A stretch of 64,000 nt of DNA, taken from assembly GCA_016098155.1 (NCBI GenBank), contig JAAAJB010000005.1, positions 62,001-126,000 of the forward strand, given 5' to 3'. The notes beneath the pieces are model-generated. The model searched no databases. It was given only the letters and a program-made list of their open reading frames with translations, and was not told where the DNA came from. A program made the translations under genes and the position numbers. Shown in pieces: positions 11,358 through 22,418 of the stretch. This DNA is from Actinomortierella ambigua (lineage: Eukaryota; Mortierellomycota; Mortierellomycetes; Mortierellales; Mortierellaceae). Position 1 is the stretch's first letter, and each line of letters opens with the position of its first letter.

Positions 11358-12227
11358 TTTTTTTTTTTGTTTTGTCCGTTTGTTTGTTTATATCGTGGGA
11401 GCGGGGAGTGGGTGGATGTTGCAGGTCGTCTGAAGTGAGAGAAAGTTTGAAGAGTGTTTTTAAGATGAACGAAAAACAAAAAGAAAAGATACTGCATGAG
11501 ACCCTTATAAAGAACTCGGTGCTGTGGAAAGAGTGCACAATGCTCGGGGGTGATCGTCATTGTTTCATTTGGTGTTGACGAAGAACCCACGTCTTGGGCA
11601 GTACGTACAAAAACATGGTTTTTTTTTAGGCTCGCTTCGGAGAACCTGTTTGGCCTCCGTTCAAACTGAGGGAAGGACAAGCTTGATCATCAGGAAAGTC
11701 CTCTTGGTTGGTGTGAGCAAAAAAGAGGGGTTATCTAAACATTTCCTTACATTTCAGTAGTCTAGTGCTGGGAATGTCAATGTGTCAGCAGTCTGTATTG
11801 CTGGATAATAATGTCTCCGCCGACCTTGGCATGCGTGTACCAACCTCGTCCAAAAGGAAACATACAAATGATTTCGGACTCACACAAGGTGCTTGAAATC
11901 TCGATCTCTGGCCTCTTCTCGGCTCGGCTCGCACGATCTCACCTCACGCCACCAATTTCCCTTTTGAGGGACAAAGCAAAACTTTCCGAAGCAGCAAAAA
12001 TGTTCAGGCACCGTATAAAGCTGATCGACGCGAATCATTTCCCTCTCTCTCTCTCTCTATTGAAAGCAACAATTCATACATTCTCACTCTTCCCCCTCCC
12101 TTCCTCTTTTCCTTGGTCCTAGCTAAACACACACGTACGGATAAATAATTTATATTACAAAAAAGTAATGTGCTAGAGATGTATGTGTACGTTTATGTCG
12201 TGGATGGGAGCCAGTCATCAGACCGTC
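11358..12227. other. Intergenic between hexosaminidase 3' end and P450-2 promoter
   Basis: 870-bp spacer containing the P450-2 upstream region (TATA at 11504-11511), a short CT run near 12040-12060 and an A/T-rich stretch just 3' of the hexosaminidase stop that may contain its polyadenylation signals. No gene seen. Confidence 0.6.
11504..11511 (-). promoter_or_regulatory. TATA box of P450 paralogue 2
   Basis: TTTATAAG on the minus strand, about 150 nt upstream of the start codon at 11357 and correctly oriented. Call rests on sequence and position only. Confidence 0.5.
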
Positions 12228-14300
12228 TTACTTGGGAGTAGGAGGCTTGTAAGGAGGCTGGAAGCAGTCCAGAGGGTTGCGTGTGCAAAAGCCCTGGCCC
12301 AGGGGGCCGGCGCGGATGCCACGGAGGACCATGCGCTCGCGCCAGGGCAGGAGACGCATGATGGCAGCAGCGCTGGTGAGGGCCTCGCCCTTGGGGTTCT
12401 CATAGCCAGACCACAGACGCTCGGCAAAGGCGGCTGCACGGGGCCAGAGGCGGTCCTCAATGTTGTTGGCGTCGGCCAACTCGCCCCACATGGTGGCCTC
12501 GGCGCCGATGATGAGGTCGGCCTCGGCCTTGGTCAGGTTGGTGCGCATGTCGTACGAGTAGACACGGTTCCAGTGGTTGAAGCCGGCGCCCTGGACCTCC
12601 GCCCAAGGGTTGGAGCGGGGGCGACCAAAGCCAAGGTCGAGGTACCAGTGGTCCTGAGCAGAGACGACGGTGCGGTAGCCCTTCTCCGTGACTTCCTTGA
12701 CGCCGCTGGCGCCAATCCAGACCTGGACGACGGTGTCCTTGGGCAGGTCAACGTGGTACTCGAGCAACATCTCTTGCCAGACCATGACGGTCTTGCCCTT
12801 GGAGCGAACGTGGTCCTCCATCTCAATGGCAAACTTGTGGAACAGCTCCATCAGCGTCATGTCGTTGTCCTTGAGGTACTTTTGGATGTACGTATCGTTG
12901 GCCCAGCAGGGCATGATCACCTCGTCTCCCGCAGCATGGAAGAACGAGTCGGGGAACAGCTCGGCCCACTCGTCAATCAGGCCGTGCACGACCTCCTTGG
13001 TCTTGGGGTGAGCAATGTTCAGCTGGCCAGCTGGCGGCTGAATCGTGTAACCCATGTAGGGCTGTGTATTAAGGCAGGAGGCAATCTCAGGGATACCTAG
13101 AGTAGGGGGGGGGTATTGTTGATGTTGTTTGAAGAGATAAAAAAGACAATAGAGTTTGAGATTATGGGTCTACTGCTACATGTATCTCATGTACCTCATG
13201 TACCTCACACTCTTTAGAGTTTATCAACTCTCACGCCCCCCTCCTCCACACCCATCCCACTCAAGGTTCGCATCCAACGTACCATAACCCCAGGCAGTGC
13301 TGTGTCCGGGAGCCTCCATTTCGGGCATCAAACGGACACCGCGTTCCTTGCCAAACTGAACGAGGTGCTTAATATCCTTGGCGGTGTAGACGTGACCAGG
13401 CGAGTAAGCGCCCTTGGCAGCCAGCTGAGGGTACTTCTTGGAGACATAGGGGAAGGAAGTCGAGTCCAGCATATGCCAGTGGAAAACGTTGAGCTTGTTC
13501 CACGACATGGCTGTAGTGGTCGATAGAAGAAGAGAACGTTTAAAAAAAATGGGGTAAGGGATGGTCAGTCCAAAAGAAATAAAAAGGGTGTGCCTCATGG
13601 CACAGACGTGTAAGGTTTAGACGAGCTATTGTCACTTACACTCAATGATCTTCTCAATTTCAGCAATGGTGTAATAGTGGCGCGAAGTATCAAGCAGGAT
13701 ACCACGGTGCTTGTACTTGGGGTAATCCGAGATCTTCCACGGAGCATTGGGCACATAGAAGGCACGGTGCTCGGGGTTGTACTGCACCAGCTGCGAGAAG
13801 GTCTCAAGGCCTCGGAGGGCACCATAGACGGTCTTGGACTTGAGCGACGTCTTGCCATCCTCGGAGATGTCCAGCGAGTAGCTCTCATCGGTGTCCATGT
13901 CAAGGCGGTCATTTTTGCTCGCGACCTCGATCGATACCGTCGTCAGCGTGTTGCGGGCCTTGCTGTCCGTCGTCGTCCAGTTGTAGGGGATCATCGGCCA
14001 GTCCTCCTTCTTGAAGATGAGAGACTGGTAACGTTTGATGGCCTTGCTGACGATTGGCAGGCGCGCTCCACTGCCCTTGAACTTGATCGACTTGCCGACC
14101 TTGAGCGTCTTGGGTCCACGCTTCCAGTTTTGAGGCAAGGGCCAAATCCAGGGCTCTTTCACCGGGTTGACCGCCGGGATACCGTGAACCACTTGGTTCG
14201 CAACTGGGCCAGTGGCGGCCTCAAAGTCTGGGCCTTGAGCAGCCGTGAGGCCAGTAAAGGCCACCGCCACGCAGAGTAGGGACGAGAGTCCAACAAGCAT
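12228..14300 (-). CDS. Secreted beta-N-acetylhexosaminidase, GH20
   Basis: Exo-enzyme removing terminal N-acetylglucosamine from chitin oligomers and glycans; in fungi it works in cell-wall turnover and chitin use. Exons are 14300-13640, 13510-13283 and 13096-12228, giving 585 aa. Signal peptide MLVGLSSLLCVAVAFTGLTA. The N-terminal domain is followed by the (beta/alpha)8 barrel: RGILLDTSRHYY, LNVFHWHMLDSTSFPY, LMPEMEAPGHS and the catalytic Asp-Glu pair at residues 354-355 inside FHAAGDEV, where the family usually has H-x-G-G-D-E. WYLDLGFG, WGELADANN and FAERLWSG complete the family pattern. Potential N-glycosylation sites include NWT, NDT and NLT. A minus-strand TATA lies at 14410-14417, about 110 nt upstream. 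Catalytic residues are intact. Confidence 0.95.
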
Positions 14301-14409
14301 GGTTAGGGGGAAGGAGGGAGAGAGAAGGATGGGGGAGAAAGAAGAAAAGGAGAGTAAGGAAACAAAGGTGAGACTGGAAAGAAAAATGGAAAAGCCGTAA
14401 CAGTGAGCC

Positions 14410-14417
14410 CTTATATA
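14410..14417 (-). promoter_or_regulatory. TATA box of the hexosaminidase gene
   Basis: TATATAAG on the minus strand, 110 nt upstream of the start codon at 14300. A pyrimidine-rich leader (minus-strand sense) lies between it and the ATG. Confidence 0.6.
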
Positions 14418-16178
14418 GATTTGAAAAGGGATGCGACGTCGAACATACACGGGATAGAATCGTGCTAAAGTACACTGTACGTATGTAGTAGTAGCATGGT
14501 AAGGTCATGTTGGTGAACCGTTAGTGAAATTTGATGCCGAGAAACAAAAAAAAAGGTTTTTTGGTAAAGATCGTTATCTACCGTCACACAAACATATTTC
14601 CCCCGCACAAAGGAAAATAAACCCACAAAGTGGGAGGTTAGGTGCCAAAGTGCGCGGTGGGTGGAATGTTGTGCGATGGCTGCTTGCCCTGCTATTCTCT
14701 CATACCTCTGCCTTTCTGCCCTTTGCTGCTCTACAATGTTTCCTCCCCCTCCCGCCATCATTTCATCCATCGACAATCCTTGTGGTATTAGATGGATGCA
14801 ACAAGAAACGGGGCACAACAGGGAGGGCAGAGCCTGCACTGGGTCCCTTTTTTCATTTTGCCCTGTGTTCCACCAACAAAAGCATTGGTCATGACACACT
14901 GCGTTACCTCACAATTTGTTGGTTGGTATGAACCTAACTTATGCGCAGTAGAGTTGAGGGGTTCTTTCCTCCCATGGAGTTGTCGGAGTGAGGCTCTGCC
15001 TACTTGAATTGTTCCGAAAAAGGTGGAGGAGAGAGAGAGAGGGGAGAGAGAGAGAAGGTGGGGTAGGGGTATGGGGATTTTCACTGCCTCGCTCCGGCTG
15101 TGGATGGACTACCTGGGAAGTACAAGAGCAGACCAGGGACGAGGGAGATAAAAACGATCAGCCTGCATGGGCTGAACCTTATTTTGGTATCTTTTTTTTC
15201 GTGAACACCATCTGGTGGGGGAGAAGAAGAGGGGTCGGAACAATCATCGTGTTCATGACCTCTCTGCTCATCGCCCATCTGTGGCCTCACTTGCCTACAA
15301 AGGAAACGATGTCCACGGAAAAAAATGAAGGTTGAAGAAAAGAAGGGAGCGAGATTAGCGTGACAGAAAAAACACTATTTTTCATTTTCTTTGTTGCGCC
15401 ATTTTTTTTTATTTTTTTTTTTTGCAGTCGATTCCTCTCTGCTCGCTGGACGAGACGATTGGAGCCCTCTCTTTCTTCTTCTTTCTTCAGAGAACAGAAA
15501 AAAAAGCGTGTGTTAACCCAGACAGAGTTGCTTCCGAAAACGAAAGGGGGGGGGAGGGCGACAATGTGTGCCGTCCGCTTCACAATCGTGAGTGGGGGGA
15601 GAGCATTAGAAATCAAAAAGTCGGCATCACGTTTCTCTCTTCATGGGGTTGTATTCATCTCATATGGTTCGGGGTATCTGTTCCTCCTCTCGTATCCCCC
15701 CAAAGAAGCACAGTCTACCGTGCGGAGGAATGGGAGGCAAAATGCTGTACCTCGAGGACCATAGAATGTGGGTGGTGCAAGTGTGGCCATTGGGCCATGA
15801 AGTCTGACAGGGTGAAAAAAGAACCACAAGGCTGAAAGAGGACTGAGCTGCGCGGTAGCGAGTGCTATGTGTGTGTGGATGTGAACTGGTTGCTGAGAAG
15901 GTGACGGAAGAGGGCTGAACACAAATGTGTGATAATGCATATCATATCTTAAGTGCAGCACCGATCTAACAGGTTGGACAGACACTACATGTTAGTCCAC
16001 CACCTCAACGCCATGAACACAAGGTTTTAGTAGTGGCCCTCCTAACGAACTATCGCCGCACTATCGAGAGAGGGAGACAGAGAAAGCGAGAGAGAGAGCA
16101 TCTTGACCTTGAGATGACCTGCCCAAGGTTTATCTCTAGTGGGGCTCGTGCATGATCAGGAAGGACCCCTTCATCTCT

Positions 16179-16182
<4 letters not shown>

Positions 16183-16216
<34 letters not shown>
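16183..16216 (+). repeat. (CT)n dinucleotide microsatellite
   Basis: About 34 bp of CT repeat inside the gene desert. Confidence 0.9.
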
Positions 16217-16217
<1 letters not shown>

Positions 16218-19200
16218 TGGCTCCATCTCATCGCTGCACGAGTCCCCTCTAGCGTGCCTTTGTGTTCAACCCGCTGTAGTGACACGCGTTACTACTACCT
16301 ACTGCGTTGGAGGGGGTAGTTGTCCACGGCTAGCACGCCAGTGGAGATGTGTACAAATCAGTCAAACACCCGCGCTCTATCGGCAATAGAAACACCCATA
16401 AGAAAAAACAACTCAGCTGTTCCTGTTGGCCAACATAGAAGTTTCATCAGAGTCGTTTTGTGAATCAAACCAAGGCCCCACAGCATACGCCCTTCTTACT
16501 TTATCTACATCTAGGTACGTAAAGAAGATACAAGAAAGTGAGTTTTCTGCTACATAGCCAATACGCGAGCTTTAGAAGATACAGGGGTTCTCTCCAAAGG
16601 CTGGCGTCGTAGTGATGGAAGATAGAAAGAGGGGGAGAGGGAAGACAGAGCGCATGCACTACCCATCCGGAGGTACAAGTGTACATGCTGAGACGTACTC
16701 CCTGTCAAGTACGTACTACAATTCGCCAAGTCTGGCCAAGGTTCCCTCCCTGTGACTTGTCCAGGAGCCTCTACCCCACATTGACGACTCAACTGGGTTG
16801 CTTTTTTATTTGCAAGGTCTTGGAATCATTAACTAAGCAGCATACCCTTCTTTCTTACTCTATTCGTGTTTGGGGTCCCATGGCCAGCAGCCACCACAAC
16901 TTTCCTCATCTTTCCCCAATAGGGAGAATGCTGGTGCCCCCCCCTCCCCTCCCTTCCTCCTCCTCCTCTCCCGTACCCCACATCCAAGTTGTCATTTTCA
17001 CTACCCAATGGTGAGCGCTTTCTGATACGAGACTGTTTCAAAAGAACGTCAATCTGCCCAAACGGCTTAAAAATCTTGGCCAGGGGAGGCAGGATGAGCC
17101 ACCCACATTGCCACCAAAACGGATTGCTGGGACCACGTTCTGCCTCCTACGTTTCTCGTTGCAAAAAGGATTGTCCGGGGTGCACAGCACTCTGAAAAAG
17201 AAAAAAGAAAAAGAGAAAAAGCAGGGATACCTCCAGTTCTATTCTCTGATGGGCTGTTCTAATGGCAGATAAAGTATTTTGGACTGGTGTCTCGCGTAGT
17301 CGGATGGTTGGTGGTGCGTCTTTGCATAATCAGTGTGCAGTAGAAGTACGTTGCAAGTATATGTGGTTGATGAAATGGAAGCCATTGAAGCTAATAATGC
17401 AGTCGAGAGGACTAGCAAACGCGTGTCACGCCTTCCCCCTCCCTCCAATGTTTTATTTTCTTTGAACAAGTCGGTTGCTAAACACCACTCGTCCACCAAG
17501 AAAAAAAAACTAACAGGACTAATGGACCCAGATTTTTTCTTTTTTCAAAAGGGCTGAAATGGAGCCTCTCCTAAATGGAAGAAGAAACAACGTGCTTTGA
17601 ATGCAGGATGGAGATGAGGAGAAGGGGGAGGGAGAGACAACACAATCAAAAAAGCTGTTAATTCTGTAGTGCAACATTACTCGCGTTCCATGTCCTTTAT
17701 TTTTTTTTAATGTCTACTACTGTATAGCAGACCAGGCTAATTGCTTCAAAGCCTAGAATTGTTCGAAAGGAATGTTGGAATGTAAAGTGCTCACGCAACA
17801 AGATGTAAAAAAGAGAGTAAGACGATGAAATGAGTGTTGCAATGGAGGAAACGGGAATAGTTTTCACCCATTCTTTGGGTTGATGCGTTGCGGCATCATA
17901 CATAATACAACAAAAAAAACGAGGAAAAAAGAGTACGTATCCTTTGAAGTAGTCATTGTCAGCATGCAAGAGCCATCTCTCATCATCGTGAAGCATGAAA
18001 ACCTTGAGCTTGTCTGGAAGGGGGGGGGAAGAGAGGGAGGGATGCTGGGAACGCTCCCGTGTCTATTGTAAATGTTGGAAGAAGACAAGTATGTAGGGGT
18101 ATGCAGAACGGGCAGTGCTTGTTGGAGGACAATTCTGCCAATTGCTGCAATTATTTCATTCTATTGGATGTGAGCTTCCTTCTCAGCGTTCCATACAAGC
18201 TTCTGGCTTATATCTGTTTGTGGTGCTGGTGTGCGTGTGTGTGTATGTGTGGCATGTTCCTGTGGTGTGACCTGAATAGAATTTTTACCTGACTGGGTCA
18301 CGTTGTTGAGAGTCGACCCAAAAAAAAAATAAAATGTGTTGAACCATGGTCTATCGAGAATTCCTGCTCAGAGCTTTCCAGTTTTTCCACAGTCTGACGC
18401 ACACACCCAAAGAGAGATGAAATAAGGGACAGAGTCTGTACACAAAATAACAACAGAAAAAAAATACGCCAAAAAAAGAATAGGCTGAGCATCTTGGGCT
18501 CCGTATTTTTGGAGGGTGAACAAAGCACCCCTAACATTGTACTGTAGGCTACTACATACAGAGTGGGGGGGGGGGAATGGAAGAAAGTGAGAGGGCGGGG
18601 AGGTCGGGAACAACAGAAAGGGCAAGACGAGCCTCGAGCTTGTTTTTTTTTCTCTTGTTCTCAACTGCGAAGTATTACGGGAATTGGATCGCGCGGAGTG
18701 AGCTTGTTTTGTTGTTGCTTGCTTGCCTGCATGCCATGCATCCATCCATCCAACGGTCCAGAGGGCTGCGAGTGGCCCAACTCAATTAATCTCACAAGAG
18801 AAGAGTAGAGCAGATAGAGCAAGGCAGCAATGGTGTACCGTAGATGTGGGTACGGGGAGAGTGCAATATGACTTGGCTGTTTGCTGCATTCGCCAACTCG
18901 ACGCCCCCTCTCTCCTCTATCTCTTCATTAATCTCTCGCGTTATTTCTTGCTCAACAGCAACTTTCTTTTAGCCCTGCACTGCACTGAAAATTGCGTTGC
19001 TGGTTGTATCCACCTTTTTCCCATATTCTCTCTTGTTGCGGGAGAGTCAATCATGTTGAGGAACATTGGATCATGCACGGAAATGGTGGGTTATTTACCT
19101 CCCCATCAGGGGCACACTTCGCTCTGCTGCTCTTTCAGTCCCATTCTTTACCGGTCTCCCTTTCCCTTTCTATGCCATGCAGCAAAAGGGCGGCAGCATC

Positions 19201-20082
19201 AATGTTGTTGTTGTTGTAAGTTGTCGTGGTTTCTTGTGTTTATCCAATAGTATGGATTTTGGATGGCGTAATGGCGTGAGAAGGCGGCTTTCCTGCTTCC
19301 CTTCTCTGCTGCACTGTGAGCTTGTTATGGTTCGTCCCAGTCAGGAATTCCTAAGTGGAGTTTGGTCGAGAGATGGAAGCGAGTTTGCTCAACGGCGGAC
19401 AACGGTCAGGGATCAACACCACACTTACACACACCCTCTCTCTCTCATTTCAAAGACTTGTACTTTATTGAGCTTCACACCTCCCCTTTCAGTAACCACA
19501 CTCGCTCAACGCTTCCTGGGAAACCTGGCTAGTTACACTATTCAATTGGAGTAGAACCACTAGAGAGACCCAAGAAAATAAGAACACAAGTGACCCTTCT
19601 TGTGTCAAAATGCGATTTTCCTTTCTCCACAACTATGCTGAGATGTCTTACTTACACTAGACTATACTACACTGAACATGACCTTTATCTTGTCGCGATA
19701 TAGTTTTGGGAAGGGAGACATCAGAGAAACAACCCTCCATCCGGCGGCTGCAGCAGAATACTCAAAACGCTATTTTGTTTATAGCAGCAACATGGCCAAC
19801 CCAAAAAGCAATTGCGACAGACAACGTGAGCTGCAGGAAAACACATACACACACACAAAAAAAAACAGGATTGATCCAAGCCAAGAGGGAAAGTTACCAG
19901 TCCCGAGCCTGAACCGTTGCCCTAAAAAGAATCTGTGACCACGCAACAAATAAGCTTTGCCGGGCCAGCATTGCGTACCAATGGCACACACAACTGCAGT
20001 TGCCCAAGTAACAAAAAACAGCGTCTATTTTTGAAGTCATGACAACGAAGTGAGATGGAGATGGAGAATGGGAAGAGGGACA

Positions 20083-20250
20083 AAGTAGCCAAAAAAAAAA
20101 AAAAAAAACCCCAAGGGTTTTTTTTTTTTTTTGGCCCCGAGGGTTTTNNNNNNNNNNTGAAAGAAAGCAAAAAAAAGGAAGAGGGGATGGAAAAGGGGAA
20201 AAGGGAAAAAGAAGCAAAAAAAAAAAAAAAAAAACCTCAAGGGTCAGTAT
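20083..20250. other. Assembly gap (10 N at 20148-20157) flanked by A and T homopolymers
   Basis: Left of the N run are about 18 A, then CCCCAAGGG, then about 18 T, then GGCCCCGAGGG. To the right is a GAAAAA-rich stretch ending in about 19 A and CCTCAAGGG. The repeated homopolymer plus C(C)C(C/T)AAGGG pattern on both sides suggests an unresolved repeat or an assembly artefact, so distance and order across the gap are unreliable. Confidence 0.9.
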
Positions 20251-20419
20251 CGGGATGCTGCCAAAAAGGTAATGCAGGGCAGCGCGGCTTCACTTGCATT
20301 GTTTTTTTTTCTTAGCTTGCATGTCCCTCTTTGACAGAGAGAAAGAGGGAAGGGCAGTACATTGTGTATTTTGCATCAACAAGACAGGAGAGGGCTGTTA
20401 CTGCTACTGATGCTGCCGC

Positions 20420-20535
20420 GGTTATTGTTATTGTTGTTGATGATGAGGTTGTTGTTGTTGTTGTTGTTGCCGTAGCCGTTGGTTTTGTTGGTGTTGGTTC
20501 CGTTGTTGGTCTTGATGGGGTTTGTTGTTGCTAGT
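20420..20535. repeat. GTT/CAA triplet-rich low-complexity tract
   Basis: Imperfect GTT and GTT-like triplets over about 115 bp. Read on the minus strand, one frame gives an Asn-rich run and another a Pro/Thr-rich run, both typical of low-complexity protein linkers. No flanking coding sequence could be attached on either side, so it is kept as a repeat. Confidence 0.6.
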
Positions 20536-22390
20536 CTATGGCTGATGGTAACGGCCCATGGTTGAGTGCCTTTCCAATAAGTGTGTAGGATGCGGGGGAG
20601 GAGTCACTGCACAGATTTGCAAAGCAAGAGAGGTACCTTTTACAGGTAGCAGAAACTCGTGGCTCGGGGAGAGTACGTTTTGTGTACTTTTGTTACCCCA
20701 ATAGAGCAGGGGATGTCCGTGTGTGTCACTAACTTGTTCAGGTTTAGTCTTTCGGTAGGCAAGCATGGGTCAAGGTTAGGTTCGCTTTCTTATTTTATTT
20801 TGTAGAAACTTTCTTTGTATCCTAACCCCCCTTATTGTTGCTCCCGTCTCTATGGGGTGATTCACAGCATGACTGCAGTTTGTTCCCTCTCAAGTTCATT
20901 GGGCGTGAATGGGAAAGAGCCTAGCACTGTCGGGCCATCCTAACAGCACGAAGTGTGTGTGAGTATTCGCCCGGCTGCTCTTGGAACAGTCTCCTGTTTG
21001 ACCCCATCTACAACGTCGTCTTTTTCACTCACTCACTTTCTCTATCCCCCCACTGTGTTTGTCGACTACGCATAGTGTTGAGCAATTTGCGACGAGGTCA
21101 GCCGGCCACACGAGCTATAAAGAAAAGTGCCTTATTCTGCCCGCAAGGTGCGTGTGTTGAAGTGTGTATGCGCATGCGTATGGTATGTAATATGTGTATG
21201 TGTGTATTATTTGTTGTTACTACTAGTGGATGTGAGTGTGGTGCGCGTATACGCGTGCTTCTAGCCTTTCTCTTCCAGTCTCTCTTCGCTTGCTCTCTCC
21301 CTTTCCCAGCAGGTCACACTCATTGGAAACACAAAAGCAAACAGAATGACGGAGACAAACCACACCAAAAGGGCCCTCAACTCATTGCACAAAAAACTGC
21401 ATTTCATGAGAACTCTTTGTGAAGAAAATGTGGTGTACCACTATGTACAGGAGACTCTCATGAGAAACCCGACATTCCTGCTGTGTTTCCACGGACACAC
21501 GCAAGCAAACGACGAGATAATCTGTGATTATCATTATAGCTTTGGAACCACTTTGATCTTGTTCATGCATCCTGGCTCCAGACCTTTGGTAGCTCAGTCC
21601 TATTACTTGCTGTTGTGTATACACAGCTGTACACATTGTGTCGTCAATAAACAAAAAACTTGTTTGTGGAACCTTAATGTATGTAGCTCACTTAGACAGA
21701 AACCGTTGCAATGTTAAAGAATGCTGTTGTGGTACCCAGCTATTTGTCATTCCTCAATGCTTCATTTTGCAGCGCCACTTTAATTGCATTATGATGGCTG
21801 CAAGTAAAATAATAGAGTGGATGCTTCTCTTACTAACTTTCTTGAAACATGAAAAGAACTGCTCTAGAGGAATGATATTCGAGAGTGCTCTTCCCCCCCC
21901 CCTCACTTACCGACGAATGTATGAATGTATATATGATGCAATTTCATTATTCTGCAGCGGCTCAGCGATCATCGGCCCTTGGCTCAGCACTGCATGGCTC
22001 GCAGGGCCTGGTCCCTGTTGAAGTGGCGCGGGCAGAGATATCCCTGACCACTTTTGTTGTTGCTGTTGTGGCACTTGGGCGTAAAGTGGAGATGAGTCGA
22101 CGTTGCTGGGCCCGAATCCGTCCCCATTGTCTCTTCCACCTCAAGGGCGGGGAAGAGAGAGAGAGAGAGAGAGAGGGCCAGCCATGTTGTGGAACATGGT
22201 ACGAGAGCCAAAGCAAAGACCCAATATGACACGATGAGACATAGAAAGAATAGAAAAGTCCTGGTCTGGATGGGAGACTCGCACCAAATACAATGGCGAT
22301 GGAGTTACACCTTCAGGGAAAAGCCGAGAAGCCAGACCTTCTTTCTCTTGCTCTCTTCCTTCCATTCTCATGCAACACCCCTCCACACCC

Positions 22391-22418
22391 TGTGTGTGTG
22401 TGTGTGTGTGTGTGTGTC
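22391..22418 (+). repeat. (TG)n dinucleotide microsatellite
   Basis: About 14 copies of TG in the gene desert. Confidence 0.9.

Larger units (their letters stand above)
14301..20147. other. Gene desert, left part
   Basis: 5.8 kb from the hexosaminidase start to the first assembly gap. Apart from the hexosaminidase promoter I can support nothing coding. Contents are unique-looking non-coding sequence with (CT)n at 16183-16216, GA-rich tracts near 15020-15060 and 16065-16100, poly-T and poly-A runs, and several GTAGTAG/CTACTAC clusters. No tRNA, rRNA, snRNA or transposon protein motifs were recognised on either strand. Confidence 0.55.

Noticed and set aside
21346..21717. 123-codon open frame in the gene desert
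   Set aside because: Reasonable composition, but no recognisable motif, no CT leader or TATA at suitable spacing, and an equally open frame on the other strand.
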